Shown: positions 1 through 7,728 of the stretch, one piece after another
How positions within the stretch are numbered: position 1 is the stretch's first letter
How the letters are laid out: each line of letters opens with the position of its first letter
Assembly: GCF_024267675.1 (NCBI RefSeq)
Contig: NZ_JALDYX010000032.1
Span: forward strand, 1-54,033
Direction of reading: 5' to 3'
DNA from: Marinobacterium sedimentorum
Lineage (GTDB): Bacteria > Pseudomonadota > Gammaproteobacteria > Pseudomonadales > Balneatricaceae
Length of the DNA stretch: 54,033 nucleotides
The notes under the pieces: model-generated
Told to the model about the DNA's origin: nothing
Databases searched by the model: none
The model's input: the letters and a program-made list of their open reading frames with translations, nothing else
Translations under genes and position numbers: made by a program

Positions 1-362
1 CGCCGGCGGTCATTTTCTCTACCGCCGGGCTTCCCGAGGCGATGGCGCCTTCCAGCGCCGCCTGGGCCTTGTCGACCTTGGCCTTGGCTGCGTCCATGTC
101 GGCCTTCAGCTCGGCACGCTTGGCGGGATCGGTCGCAGGGCTGGAAACCTGGGCTGCAGCCGGCGCGCTGGCTCCTTCAAAGGCCGCTTTCGCTTCGAGG
201 TACTTGCCTCGCAGTTTCTCGACGCCGGCGGTCATTTTCTCTACCGCCGGGCTTCCCGAGGCGATGGCGCCTTCCAGTGCGGCCTGGGCCTTGTCGACCT
301 TGGCTTTGGCTGCGTCCATGTCGGCCTTCAGCTCGGCCAGCTTCGCAGGGTCCGCTGCCGGA
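1..362. repeat. Tandem 222-bp coding repeat in the rnfC tail
   Basis: The sequence beginning at base 1 (CGCCGGCGGTCATTTTCTCT) recurs at 223 and stays nearly identical for about 130 bases before diverging, giving a 222-bp (74-residue) period. A weaker related pair sits at about 496 and 703 (69-residue spacing). All are in frame with rnfC and encode Ala/Lys/Glu-rich helical segments. The array may continue past the window edge. Confidence 0.85.
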
Positions 363-2284
363 GTGGCGCCGGCATCGGCGGCCTCATGGGCCTTTTGCGC
401 ATCGTTGGCTCGCAGTTCGAGTTCGCGTACCCGGGATTCCAGTGCGGCTATATCAGCGCTGCCGTTGTCGCGGGCGCTCGCCAGGGCCTTTTCGGCCTGC
501 TTGAGCTTGGTGCGGGCGACGGCGGCGTTGGTCTTGAGCTGTTTGGCATCGGGCGCGGCGCTGGCCGCACTGTCGGCATTCAGGGCCTGATCGTAGGCCT
601 GCCGGGCCGCATCGGCCTTGACGGTCAGCTCGCTGACCGTGATGCGCAGGGTATCGGCGCCATCAAGCCCCTTGTCTTCGCTATGCTTGAGTGCTTTCTG
701 AGCCTGCTTGAGCTTGGTGCGCGCTACGGACGCGGCGGTCTTCAGCTGTTTCAGGTCGGGCTCTGCCGCCGGCGCTGTCGCCACTGCGGTGCTGCTGACG
801 GAGGCGGCTGCCTGGGGCTTGTCCTTGCGGGCGGCCTGGTTGCGTGCGGCCTCTTCGGCGCGGGCCTTGCGGCGTGCTTCCTTTTCAGCCTGCTCGGCTT
901 CGAGGCGCGCCTGGCGTGCTTCGAAACGCACGCGGGCATGTTCGGCCTTGCGCTGTTCGGCTTCGTCGCTGCGGATTTCCGCCTTGGCGTTGCGGTAGTA
1001 CTGGACCAGCGGAATGGCGCTGGAGCAGACATAGGAACAGGCGCCACATTCGATGCAGTCGAACAGGTTGTGGTGTTTGGCCTTGTCCAGCTCCCGGCCC
1101 TTGGCGAACCAGTACAGCTGCTGCGGCAGCAGCTCGGCCGGGCAGACCTGTTCGCACAGGCCGCAACGGATACATTCCTGTGCCGGCGGCGCGGGCGGCA
1201 TCTCGTCGGGGCTGGCGGCAATCAGACAGTTGGTGGTCTTGATGACCGGGATCTGATCGTCATCAACGGTAAAGCCCATCATGGGGCCGCCGACAACCAG
1301 GCGGTGCAGATCATTGGCGCTGACACGCGCCGCGCGCAGCAGCAGCGCGTAGGGTGTGCCGATCAGGGTGTCAAAATTCTGTGGCTGGGCCACGGCTTCC
1401 CCGGTCAGGGTAACTATGCGGGATATCAGGGGTTCGCCCTGGTGCACCGCACGGGCGGTGGCGTAGGCGGTGCCGACATTCTGACAGACGATGCCCACAT
1501 CGGCGGGGATGTGGCCACTGGGAACCTCGACATTGGTCAGCAGCTTGATCAGCTGTTTTTCGCCGCCGGAGGGGTATTTGGTCGGCACGACACGCAGATC
1601 GATATTCAGGCTGCAGCTGGCCAGAGCCTTTTCCAGCGCACGCAGGGCCTGGGGCTTGTTGTCCTCGATACCGATCAGAATATGGCTGGGCTTGAGCAGG
1701 TGATCGATGATTTCGATGCCGGCGACGATATCGTCGGCACGCTCGCGCATCAGCATGTCATCGGCGGTGATATAGGGTTCGCATTCGGCGGCATTGATGA
1801 TCAGGGTGTTGACGATGTGATCATCGCCCAAGTGCAGCTTCACGTCGGTCGGAAAGCCTGCGCCGCCCATGCCGGTAATGCCACTGTTGCGAATGTAGTC
1901 GGTCAGTGCGCCCTTGCCGAGGCTGCGGTAATCCGTGAGGCCCGCGTGCTCGATCCAGCGGTCTTCACCGTCGCTGTCGATAATGATGCAGTTGGCCTGC
2001 ATGCCCGACGCATGGGGAATCGGGTGCGGGCCTATGGCGCTTACGGTGCCGGAGGTCGGTGCGTGCAGCGCGGCGCTGATGCGGCCCACGGGCTCAGCGA
2101 TACGCTGTCCCTTGAGGACCTTGTCGCCCACCTTGACCAGGGGCTCCGCCGGGGCCCCTATGTGCTGCGACAGCGGCAGTATCAGCTGATCGGGCAGCGG
2201 CGCCTTGCGAATCGGCGTGCGGGTCGACTGGCGCTTGTTTTCCGGCGGGTGGACGCCACCGTGGAAGGCAAATACATGACCCAT
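1..2284 (-). CDS. rnfC: Electron transport complex subunit RnfC (partial, C-terminus beyond window)
   Basis: RnfC is the peripheral NADH/flavin- and Fe-S-binding subunit of the Rnf (Rsx) ion-translocating ferredoxin:NAD oxidoreductase. The ATG at 2284 overlaps the rnfB stop by one base, so the two are translationally coupled. About 761 codons are visible and the frame is still open at base 1. The N-terminal part has the RnfC barrel-sandwich and SLBB-type regions. Two 4Fe-4S motifs follow: CIRCGLCEQVCP from about residue 371 and CIECGACSYVC from about residue 410. After residue ~440 the protein becomes a charged Ala/Lys/Glu-rich, probably coiled-coil tail with internal repeats, as is typical of long gammaproteobacterial RnfC. 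Confidence is high; only the end is missing. Confidence 0.96.
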   Translation of the reverse strand, partial: MGHVFAFHGGVHPPENKRQSTRTPIRKAPLPDQLILPLSQHIGAPAEPLVKVGDKVLKGQRIAEPVGRISAALHAPTSGTVSAIGPHPIPHASGMQANCIIIDSDGEDRWIEHAGLTDYRSLGKGALTDYIRNSGITGMGGAGFPTDVKLHLGDDHIVNTLIINAAECEPYITADDMLMRERADDIVAGIEIIDHLLKPSHILIGIEDNKPQALRALEKALASCSLNIDLRVVPTKYPSGGEKQLIKLLTNVEVPSGHIPADVGIVCQNVGTAYATARAVHQGEPLISRIVTLTGEAVAQPQNFDTLIGTPYALLLRAARVSANDLHRLVVGGPMMGFTVDDDQIPVIKTTNCLIAASPDEMPPAPPAQECIRCGLCEQVCPAELLPQQLYWFAKGRELDKAKHHNLFDCIECGACSYVCSSAIPLVQYYRNAKAEIRSDEAEQRKAEHARVRFEARQARLEAEQAEKEARRKARAEEAARNQAARKDKPQAAASVSSTAVATAPAAEPDLKQLKTAASVARTKLKQAQKALKHSEDKGLDGADTLRITVSELTVKADAARQAYDQALNADSAASAAPDAKQLKTNAAVARTKLKQAEKALASARDNGSADIAALESRVRELELRANDAQKAHEAADAGATPAADPAKLAELKADMDAAKAKVDKAQAALEGAIASGSPAVEKMTAGVEKLRGKYLEAKAAFEGASAPAAAQVSSPATDPAKRAELKADMDAAKAKVDKAQAALEGAIASGSPAVEKMTAG

Positions 2285-2883
2285 CAGGCGAGGCCTCCCT
2301 GCTGGACGCTGCCGCGTCCGGCGTCGGTGGCGATCAGTTCGATACCGGGTTTTGGGGCCGGCCATTTCCAGGTATTGAGAGTGGTTTCGATCGGGATCAT
2401 GTCGATACAGTCAACCGGGCAGGGTTCAACACAGAGATCGCAGCCGGTGCACTCGGATATGATCACGGTATGCATCTGCTTGGCGGCGCCGAGAATGGCG
2501 TCAACCGGGCAGGCCTGGATGCACTTGGTGCAGCCGATGCATTCGTCTTCGCGGATATAGGCGATAGAACGGGGTTTTTCCTCACCGTGCTCGTCGTCCA
2601 GCGGAATGGCTTCGACGTCCAGCAGATCGGCCAGCGCCTCGATGGTGGACTGGCCGCCGGGTGGGCACTTGTTGATGGTGTCGCCGCCGGCGATGGCCTC
2701 GGCATAGGGGCGACAGCCAGGGTAGCCGCACTGGCCGCACTGCGTCTGGGGCAGCAGGGCGTCGATCTGGTCGACGATGGGATTGCCTTCAACCTTGAAG
2801 CGCACCGAGGCAAACCCCAGCACTATACCGAATACGATGGCGAGTCCGAGCAGGACCAGGATGGCGATGATTACTGCGCTCAT
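2284..2883 (-). CDS. rnfB: Electron transport complex subunit RnfB
   Basis: 199 residues. RnfB carries electrons from ferredoxin into the membrane-bound Rnf complex. It has one N-terminal membrane anchor (about residues 3-25), then a cysteine set at 49, 52, 57 and 73 for one 4Fe-4S cluster. Two ferredoxin-type CxxCxxCxxxCP motifs follow at 115-125 and 145-155. The order rnfA-rnfB-rnfC on minus and the one-base overlap with rnfC indicate an operon. Length and motif layout match the family; nothing is missing. Confidence 0.97.
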   Translation of the reverse strand: MSAVIIAILVLLGLAIVFGIVLGFASVRFKVEGNPIVDQIDALLPQTQCGQCGYPGCRPYAEAIAGGDTINKCPPGGQSTIEALADLLDVEAIPLDDEHGEEKPRSIAYIREDECIGCTKCIQACPVDAILGAAKQMHTVIISECTGCDLCVEPCPVDCIDMIPIETTLNTWKWPAPKPGIELIATDAGRGSVQQGGLA

Positions 2884-2896
2884 GGGGAGTCTCCGC

Positions 2897-3478
2897 TCAG
2901 AATGACACCAGGCCGGTGAAGCCCATGAAAGCCAGTGACATCAATCCGGCGGTGACCATGCCAATGGCCGCACCGCGAAAGGGTGTCGGCACATCAGCGA
3001 CGGCGACACGCTCGCGAATCGCTGAAAACAGAATCAGGGCCAGGGAAAAGCCCACCGCGGCACCAAAGCCGTAGACAATGGACTCCATGAAGCCGTTCAT
3101 CTTTTTGATGTTCAGCAGCGCTACGCCGAGGACAGCACAGTTAGTGGTGATCAGGGGCAGGAAGATGCCCAGCACCCGGTACAGCAGGGGGCTGGTCTTG
3201 CGCACCACCATTTCGGTGAACTGCACCACCACGGCAATCACCAGAATGAAGGCGATGGTTTTCAGGAAAGCCATCTCCAGCGGTGCCAGCAGGTAGGTGT
3301 AGACCAGATAGCTGCACAGGGATGACAGCGTCAGTACAAAGGTGGTCGCCAGGGACATGCCCATGGCTGTTTCCAGTTTGTTGGAAACACCCATGAAGGG
3401 GCACAGGCCAAGAAACTGCACCAGTACAAAGTTATTCACCAGCACGGTGCTGATCAGAATAAGCAGAAATTCCGTCAT
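2897..3478 (-). CDS. rnfA: Electron transport complex subunit RnfA
   Basis: Integral membrane subunit with about six hydrophobic helices. I chose the ATG at 3478 (protein starts MTEFLLILIS) because it gives the usual 193 residues; an in-frame ATG four codons upstream is less likely. RnfA and NqrE homologues hold a membrane 2Fe-2S cluster with a partner subunit. The expected cysteines are present in GLCPF (about residue 26) and TTNCAV (about residue 114). It ends 13 bases before rnfB and is the first gene of the visible rnfABC operon. Confidence 0.96.
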   Translation of the reverse strand: MTEFLLILISTVLVNNFVLVQFLGLCPFMGVSNKLETAMGMSLATTFVLTLSSLCSYLVYTYLLAPLEMAFLKTIAFILVIAVVVQFTEMVVRKTSPLLYRVLGIFLPLITTNCAVLGVALLNIKKMNGFMESIVYGFGAAVGFSLALILFSAIRERVAVADVPTPFRGAAIGMVTAGLMSLAFMGFTGLVSF

Positions 3479-3747
3479 CGCGATGCCCAAGTTGCAGGGG
3501 GCGCGGTATTTTCACCGCTCAAGGGGTGCGATTGTCGCTGCGCACCCGCCAAAAATCTACCGGGGTTTATGCGGATAGCCCGGGTCCGCTGGAAATCGAG
3601 CGCAGGATTTTACCGGATTGACCCCGCCTCGGTACAGGCTTGCGTCAGCTTTAACGGGTCTTATTAAGCCGCAGCTCAGGTCTGTGGCCGTTATTGCACC
3701 GTTATTGCCCGTGCTTGCTATACCCATTCGTCGGATCAATAACGTAT
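3479..3747. other. Intergenic region upstream of rnfA
   Basis: About 270 bases between rnfA (minus) and the hairpin behind cysN. It should hold the rnfA promoter, but I cannot pick clear -35/-10 boxes. Short ORFs here on both strands show no recognisable protein and no good ribosome site. Confidence 0.5.
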
Positions 3748-3780
3748 CGGGCCCGGTCACAGAGATCTGTGCCGGGCCCG
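3748..3780 (-). terminator. Strong hairpin downstream of cysN
   Basis: A near-perfect inverted repeat: CGGGCCCGG(T)CACAGA pairs with TCTGTGCCGGGCCCG, leaving one bulged base and a tiny loop. It lies 35 bases past the cysN stop. There is no T-tract on either side, so it may be a Rho-dependent end or a 3' stabiliser rather than a classic intrinsic terminator. Confidence 0.55.
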
Positions 3781-3815
3781 AGGGTACCATTACGGCAGGT
3801 CGGCGCTGGCGGAAG

Positions 3816-5540
3816 TTACGCCAGGGCGTGGGCCTTGAGCAGCGCCAGCAATGCCTTGACCTGTTCCTGCGGGCTCTGGGCTTCGCCGTTCAGGCGCAGA
3901 TCACCGGCCTGGCCATCCAGATTGACACTCAGGGTGCCGGGCAGGGCACTGTCGCTTTCAACCAGTACCACCAGGCCATTGTCGGCCAGTACCGCTGCGG
4001 TGGCGGCAAGATTGGCCTGCAATGCTGTCGGCAGGTTGCGGGGCGTCAGTACGGCCACGGCGCGTCCGGCGTCAAACAGGCGCTTCTCGGTGCTGTACAG
4101 CAGCTGGTCGCGGGCCGCTTCAGTGCCGCCAGTTACGCTGATAATGCCGGCACGCTGGCCATAACGGCGTTCCTTGTCGCTGCGGCTCACCCGGGACTCG
4201 GCGCTGATGGTGTCGATATCGTCCTGCTGGGCCTGGTCGCCTTCATTGATGATCATGCCGGCGGCCACGGTGGCGTTGCTCAGGCGATCGACAATGATGA
4301 AGGAGCCAGTGCCGCGGTGGTCGCGGTAGTCATCGGCGATGATGGAGCGCTCGATATTGAGTTCGCAACGGGCGATTTCGTTCAGGCTCAGGCTGGAGGC
4401 CGGAATCTGTTCGTGGGTGTTGACGTCGATGCGGTGACGGATATGGCTGATGCTGCCGGCCACGGTCTGGGTCGCGAGCTTGACGTCGTAAGTGCGGCCC
4501 GGCACCAGTTCGGCTTCGGCCATCCATACCACCATGGCGTCGAAACGGCTGGTGACGTCGGGCAGTTTGTCGCTGTGTACCAGGATGTCGCCGCGGGAGA
4601 TGTCGATCTCATCTTCCAGCGTCAGGGTAACGGACATCGGCGGGTAGGCCTCGGCCAGCTCGCCATCGAAGGTGACGATGGATTTGACCCGGCTCGACTT
4701 GCCGGACGGCAGCACGGTGACGGCATCGCCGGGGCGCACTATGCCGGAGCTGAGGGTGCCGCAATAGCCGCGGAAATCCAGATGCGGGCGGTTGACGTAC
4801 TGCACCGGGAAGCGCAGGTCGTCGAAGTTGGCGTCGTTGGCAAGCTCAACCGATTCCAGCAGGCCCATCAGCGGCTCGCCCTTGTACCAGGGGGACCGCT
4901 CCGAGGCGGTGACCACATTGTCACCCTTGAGGGCTGACAGCGGTATGAACTGCAGATCCGGCAGATCCAGTTCTTTGGCGAATGCCAGGTACTCTGCCTT
5001 GATCTCTTCAAAGCGCTCTTCGCTAAAGCCCACCAGGTCCATCTTGTTGATGGCGACGATGGTGTGCTTGATGCCCAGCAGGGACACGATAAAGCTGTGG
5101 CGCTTGGTCTGAACCTGCACACCGTGGCGGGCATCGACCAGGATAATGGCCAGGTCGCAGGTGGAGGCGCCGGTGGCCATGTTGCGGGTGTACTGCTCAT
5201 GTCCCGGGGTGTCGGCGATGATGAACTTGCGCCTGGAGGTTGAAAAATAGCGGTAGGCCACATCAATGGTGATGCCCTGTTCGCGCTCGGCCTGCAGGCC
5301 GTCGACCAGCAGCGCCAGGTCGATTTCGTCCCCGGTGGTGCCGGATTTCTTGCTGTCGGCGGTGATGGCGGCCAGCTGATCTTCGTAGATCATCTTGGAG
5401 TCGTGCAGCAGGCGGCCAATCAGGGTGGATTTGCCGTCGTCCACACTGCCGCAGGTCAGGAAGCGCAACAGTTCCTTGTTTTCGTGCTGGGACAGGTATT
5501 GCTGGATATCAGTGGCGATCAGGTCGCTTTGGTGACTCAT
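3816..5540 (-). CDS. cysN: Sulfate adenylyltransferase subunit 1 with degenerate APS kinase-like tail
   Basis: GTPase subunit of ATP sulfurylase; with CysD it makes APS from sulfate and ATP. The ATG at 5540 (MSHQSDLIATD) is preferred over a longer frame because CysN similarity starts there, giving 574 residues. The P-loop GSVDDGKST is at 31-39, followed by DTPGHEQY and NKMD, then EF-Tu-like barrels. CysN alone is about 475 residues. Here residues ~463-574 resemble an APS kinase (pattern TG..., KRLFDAGR, NGLVVLV) but the Walker A GxxGxGKS is replaced by GGTEAARD and the middle of the kinase is missing. The kinase part is therefore probably inactive. Downstream of cysD in the same operon. Confidence 0.95.
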   Translation of the reverse strand: MSHQSDLIATDIQQYLSQHENKELLRFLTCGSVDDGKSTLIGRLLHDSKMIYEDQLAAITADSKKSGTTGDEIDLALLVDGLQAEREQGITIDVAYRYFSTSRRKFIIADTPGHEQYTRNMATGASTCDLAIILVDARHGVQVQTKRHSFIVSLLGIKHTIVAINKMDLVGFSEERFEEIKAEYLAFAKELDLPDLQFIPLSALKGDNVVTASERSPWYKGEPLMGLLESVELANDANFDDLRFPVQYVNRPHLDFRGYCGTLSSGIVRPGDAVTVLPSGKSSRVKSIVTFDGELAEAYPPMSVTLTLEDEIDISRGDILVHSDKLPDVTSRFDAMVVWMAEAELVPGRTYDVKLATQTVAGSISHIRHRIDVNTHEQIPASSLSLNEIARCELNIERSIIADDYRDHRGTGSFIIVDRLSNATVAAGMIINEGDQAQQDDIDTISAESRVSRSDKERRYGQRAGIISVTGGTEAARDQLLYSTEKRLFDAGRAVAVLTPRNLPTALQANLAATAAVLADNGLVVLVESDSALPGTLSVNLDGQAGDLRLNGEAQSPQEQVKALLALLKAHALA

Positions 5541-5667
5541 GTGTAAGCTCCAGGCTTGACGCTGCCGGCGGCGGGGCCGCGGCACCAGCGTCTTTTAATC
5601 GTGTGGGATGTTTTGTCCGGAACCGGCCTGCCTTATAGGCAAGTGGTGGCAGGGGCCCGGACGCTGA

Positions 5668-6585
5668 TCAGAAGTAGCCTTCGATCTTCTTCTGTTCCAT
5701 GGAGCCTGCGCCGTCGTGGTCGATGGCTCGCCCCTGGCGCTCGGACGTCGTGGTCAGCAGCATTTCCTGGATGATTTCAGGCAGGGTGTCTGCTTCAGAC
5801 TCAACGGCACCGGTCAGCGGGTAGCAGCCCAGGGTGCGGAAGCGTACCTTTTTCATCATCGGCTCTTCGCCGGGCTGCAGCGGCAGGCGGTCGTCATCCA
5901 CCATGATCTGCATGCCGTCACGTTCGACAACCGGGCGCAGTGCGGAGTAGTACAGCGGCACTATCTCGATCTGCTCGAGGTAGATGTACTGCCAGATATC
6001 CAGTTCCGTCCAGTTGGACAGCGGGAATACGCGGATGCTCTCACCCTTGTCGATACGGGTGTTGAAGGTGTTCCAGAGTTCCGGGCGCTGGTTCTTCGGA
6101 TCCCAGCGGTGATGCTTGTCGCGGAACGAGAAGACACGCTCCTTGGCGCGGGACTTTTCTTCATCGCGACGGGCGCCGCCGAAGGCTGCATCGAACTTGT
6201 ACTTGTCCAGTGCCTGCTTCAGGCCCTGGGTTTTCATGATATCCGTATGGGTTTTGGAGCCGTGCACGAAGGGACTGATGTTCATCTCAACACCCTCGGG
6301 GTTGATGTGCACGATCAGATCCATGCCGGCCTGTTCCGCCATCTTGTCGCGAAAGGCGATCATTTCGCGGAATTTCCACGTGGTGTCCACGTGCATCAGC
6401 GGGAAGGGCGGTTTGCCCGGGTAGAACGCCTTGCGTGCCAGGTGCAGCATGACGGAGGAGTCCTTGCCGACGGAGTACAGCATGACGGGGTTGTCAAAGC
6501 TCGCGGCCACTTCCCGGATGATGTGGATGCTCTCGGCTTCCAGCTGTCTTAGATGTGTCAGACGGTGTTCCGGCAACTGATTCAT
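5668..6585 (-). CDS. cysD: Sulfate adenylyltransferase subunit 2
   Basis: 305 residues, the catalytic small subunit of ATP sulfurylase, which adenylates sulfate to APS in the cytoplasm. The PP-loop signature SVGKDSS is at about 38-44, in the ATP-pyrophosphatase superfamily pattern. Later segments (FGGARRDEEKSRAKER, FPLSNWTELDIWQYI, LGCYPLTGAVES) match CysD throughout. It starts with ATG at 6585, is transcribed leftward, and is followed by cysN after 127 bases. Divergent from the TauE/SafE-cysI group across a 293-base AT-rich spacer. Confidence 0.97.
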   Translation of the reverse strand: MNQLPEHRLTHLRQLEAESIHIIREVAASFDNPVMLYSVGKDSSVMLHLARKAFYPGKPPFPLMHVDTTWKFREMIAFRDKMAEQAGMDLIVHINPEGVEMNISPFVHGSKTHTDIMKTQGLKQALDKYKFDAAFGGARRDEEKSRAKERVFSFRDKHHRWDPKNQRPELWNTFNTRIDKGESIRVFPLSNWTELDIWQYIYLEQIEIVPLYYSALRPVVERDGMQIMVDDDRLPLQPGEEPMMKKVRFRTLGCYPLTGAVESEADTLPEIIQEMLLTTTSERQGRAIDHDGAGSMEQKKIEGYF

Positions 6586-6878
6586 GGATCGAGCCCTTCC
6601 TTACCTGTAATGAGTAGACTGTTTGCTGCCCGATGGGCACCAAACGACTATTAACCGATGATGCGGCGCATTATTGCAGCATTACGCATACAATCAAAAA
6701 GAATATATTCGACTTCATTTAGATCTCAATGGAATAAGTGGCATTGTTATAGTGCTGGATAGTCTGCGCAGTTTTGGTTATAACAAAATTTCAAATAAGT
6801 ATTTAGAGTTATAAGTGGCGGCCAGTATGATGGCCGCAATTAATAGCAGCAGTTCGCCTGCATGAGTGGTTGGGCAGC
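6586..6878. promoter_or_regulatory. Divergent AT-rich control region between cysD and the TauE/SafE gene
   Basis: 293 bases without a gene, notably AT-rich from about 6670 to 6815 compared with the flanking genes. It must hold promoters for the cysDN and the tauE-like transcripts. The AT-rich stretch around 6775-6815 is the sort of sequence bound by the LysR-type cysteine regulator CysB, but I cannot define a site with confidence. Confidence 0.5.
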
Positions 6879-7664
6879 ATGGAATTCGCATACAGTTTTG
6901 CAGGCCTTGTGGTCGGTTTTATCGTCGGGCTGACCGGTATCGGTGGTGGTGCCCTGATGACCCCGATTTTGATTGTGGTGTTTGGCATAGCGCCGGTCGT
7001 GGCCGTGAGCACCGATCTGCTCTATGCAGCGGTCACCAAGTTCGGTGGCATGTGGTCCTATGCGCGGCGCAAGATGGTGCACTGGAAGGTGGTCGGGCTG
7101 CTGTTGCTGGGCAGCGTACCGGGCAGCCTGCTGACGCTGCATTACCTGAAAGGGCTCGATGCGCTGGAAAGCATTGAGGGCCTGATGAACATGACCCTCG
7201 GTGTATCGCTGGTACTGACCTCGATCGCCGTATTCCTGCGCAACCAGATTCGCGAGCGTGCCATGCGCCTTGAGGGGCATCCCCTGGCCGCCCATGCACG
7301 GCGCTGGCGTCCGCTGGTAACCACCCTGATGGGTCTGCTGCTGGGGGCGCTGGTCACGCTGTCGTCGGTCGGCGCCGGAGCTCTGGGGACGGCCATGCTG
7401 ATTCTGTTGTATCCGCGCCTGAGCATGCCGGCCATCGTGGGTACCGATCTGGTTCACGCCGTGGTGCTGACCAGCGTCGCCGGTGCCGGGCACTATTCGA
7501 TGGGTAATGTCGATTTGACATTGCTGGTATACTTGCTGATCGGTTCCCTGCCCGGCGTGTTTCTGGGCAGTCATGTAGGCGTCCGGCTGTCGCCGCGGGT
7601 GATGCAGCCGATCATGGGGTCGATTCTATTCGCGATTGGTCTGCGCTTTGTGCTGGCAGGCTGA
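6879..7664 (+). CDS. TauE/SafE family sulfite/organosulfonate exporter-like permease
   Basis: About 261 residues, mostly hydrophobic, with roughly eight membrane helices and the glycine-rich repeat typical of the family (GLTGIGGGALMTP near the start; the second half repeats as SSVGAGALGTAML). I chose the ATG at 6879; a TTG three codons upstream is possible. TauE/SafE proteins are proposed to export sulfite, sulfonates or related anions. Its place between cysDN and cysI suggests control of intracellular sulfite or sulfate-related anions, but the substrate is not visible from sequence. cysI starts 64 bases downstream on the same strand. Confidence 0.9.
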   Translation: MEFAYSFAGLVVGFIVGLTGIGGGALMTPILIVVFGIAPVVAVSTDLLYAAVTKFGGMWSYARRKMVHWKVVGLLLLGSVPGSLLTLHYLKGLDALESIEGLMNMTLGVSLVLTSIAVFLRNQIRERAMRLEGHPLAAHARRWRPLVTTLMGLLLGALVTLSSVGAGALGTAMLILLYPRLSMPAIVGTDLVHAVVLTSVAGAGHYSMGNVDLTLLVYLLIGSLPGVFLGSHVGVRLSPRVMQPIMGSILFAIGLRFVLAG

Positions 7665-7728
7665 TTGAATCTTTCCACGGGCTTTGAGATGAGTGGCGGG
7701 CCTCCCCGTCAGGCAAGGTGTAGTTAGC

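Noticed and set aside
1..445. CRISPR-like tandem repeat
   Set aside because: The repeats are 222 bp, in frame with rnfC and encode helical Ala/Lys-rich protein; there are no spacers or cas genes.
386..2560. 724-residue open frame on the plus strand
   Set aside because: It lies antisense to rnfC and rnfB, which carry clear Fe-S motifs on minus; the plus frame is a low-complexity by-product of GC-rich codons.
3618..4937. 439-residue open frame on the plus strand
   Set aside because: Antisense to cysN, no domain or ribosome site.
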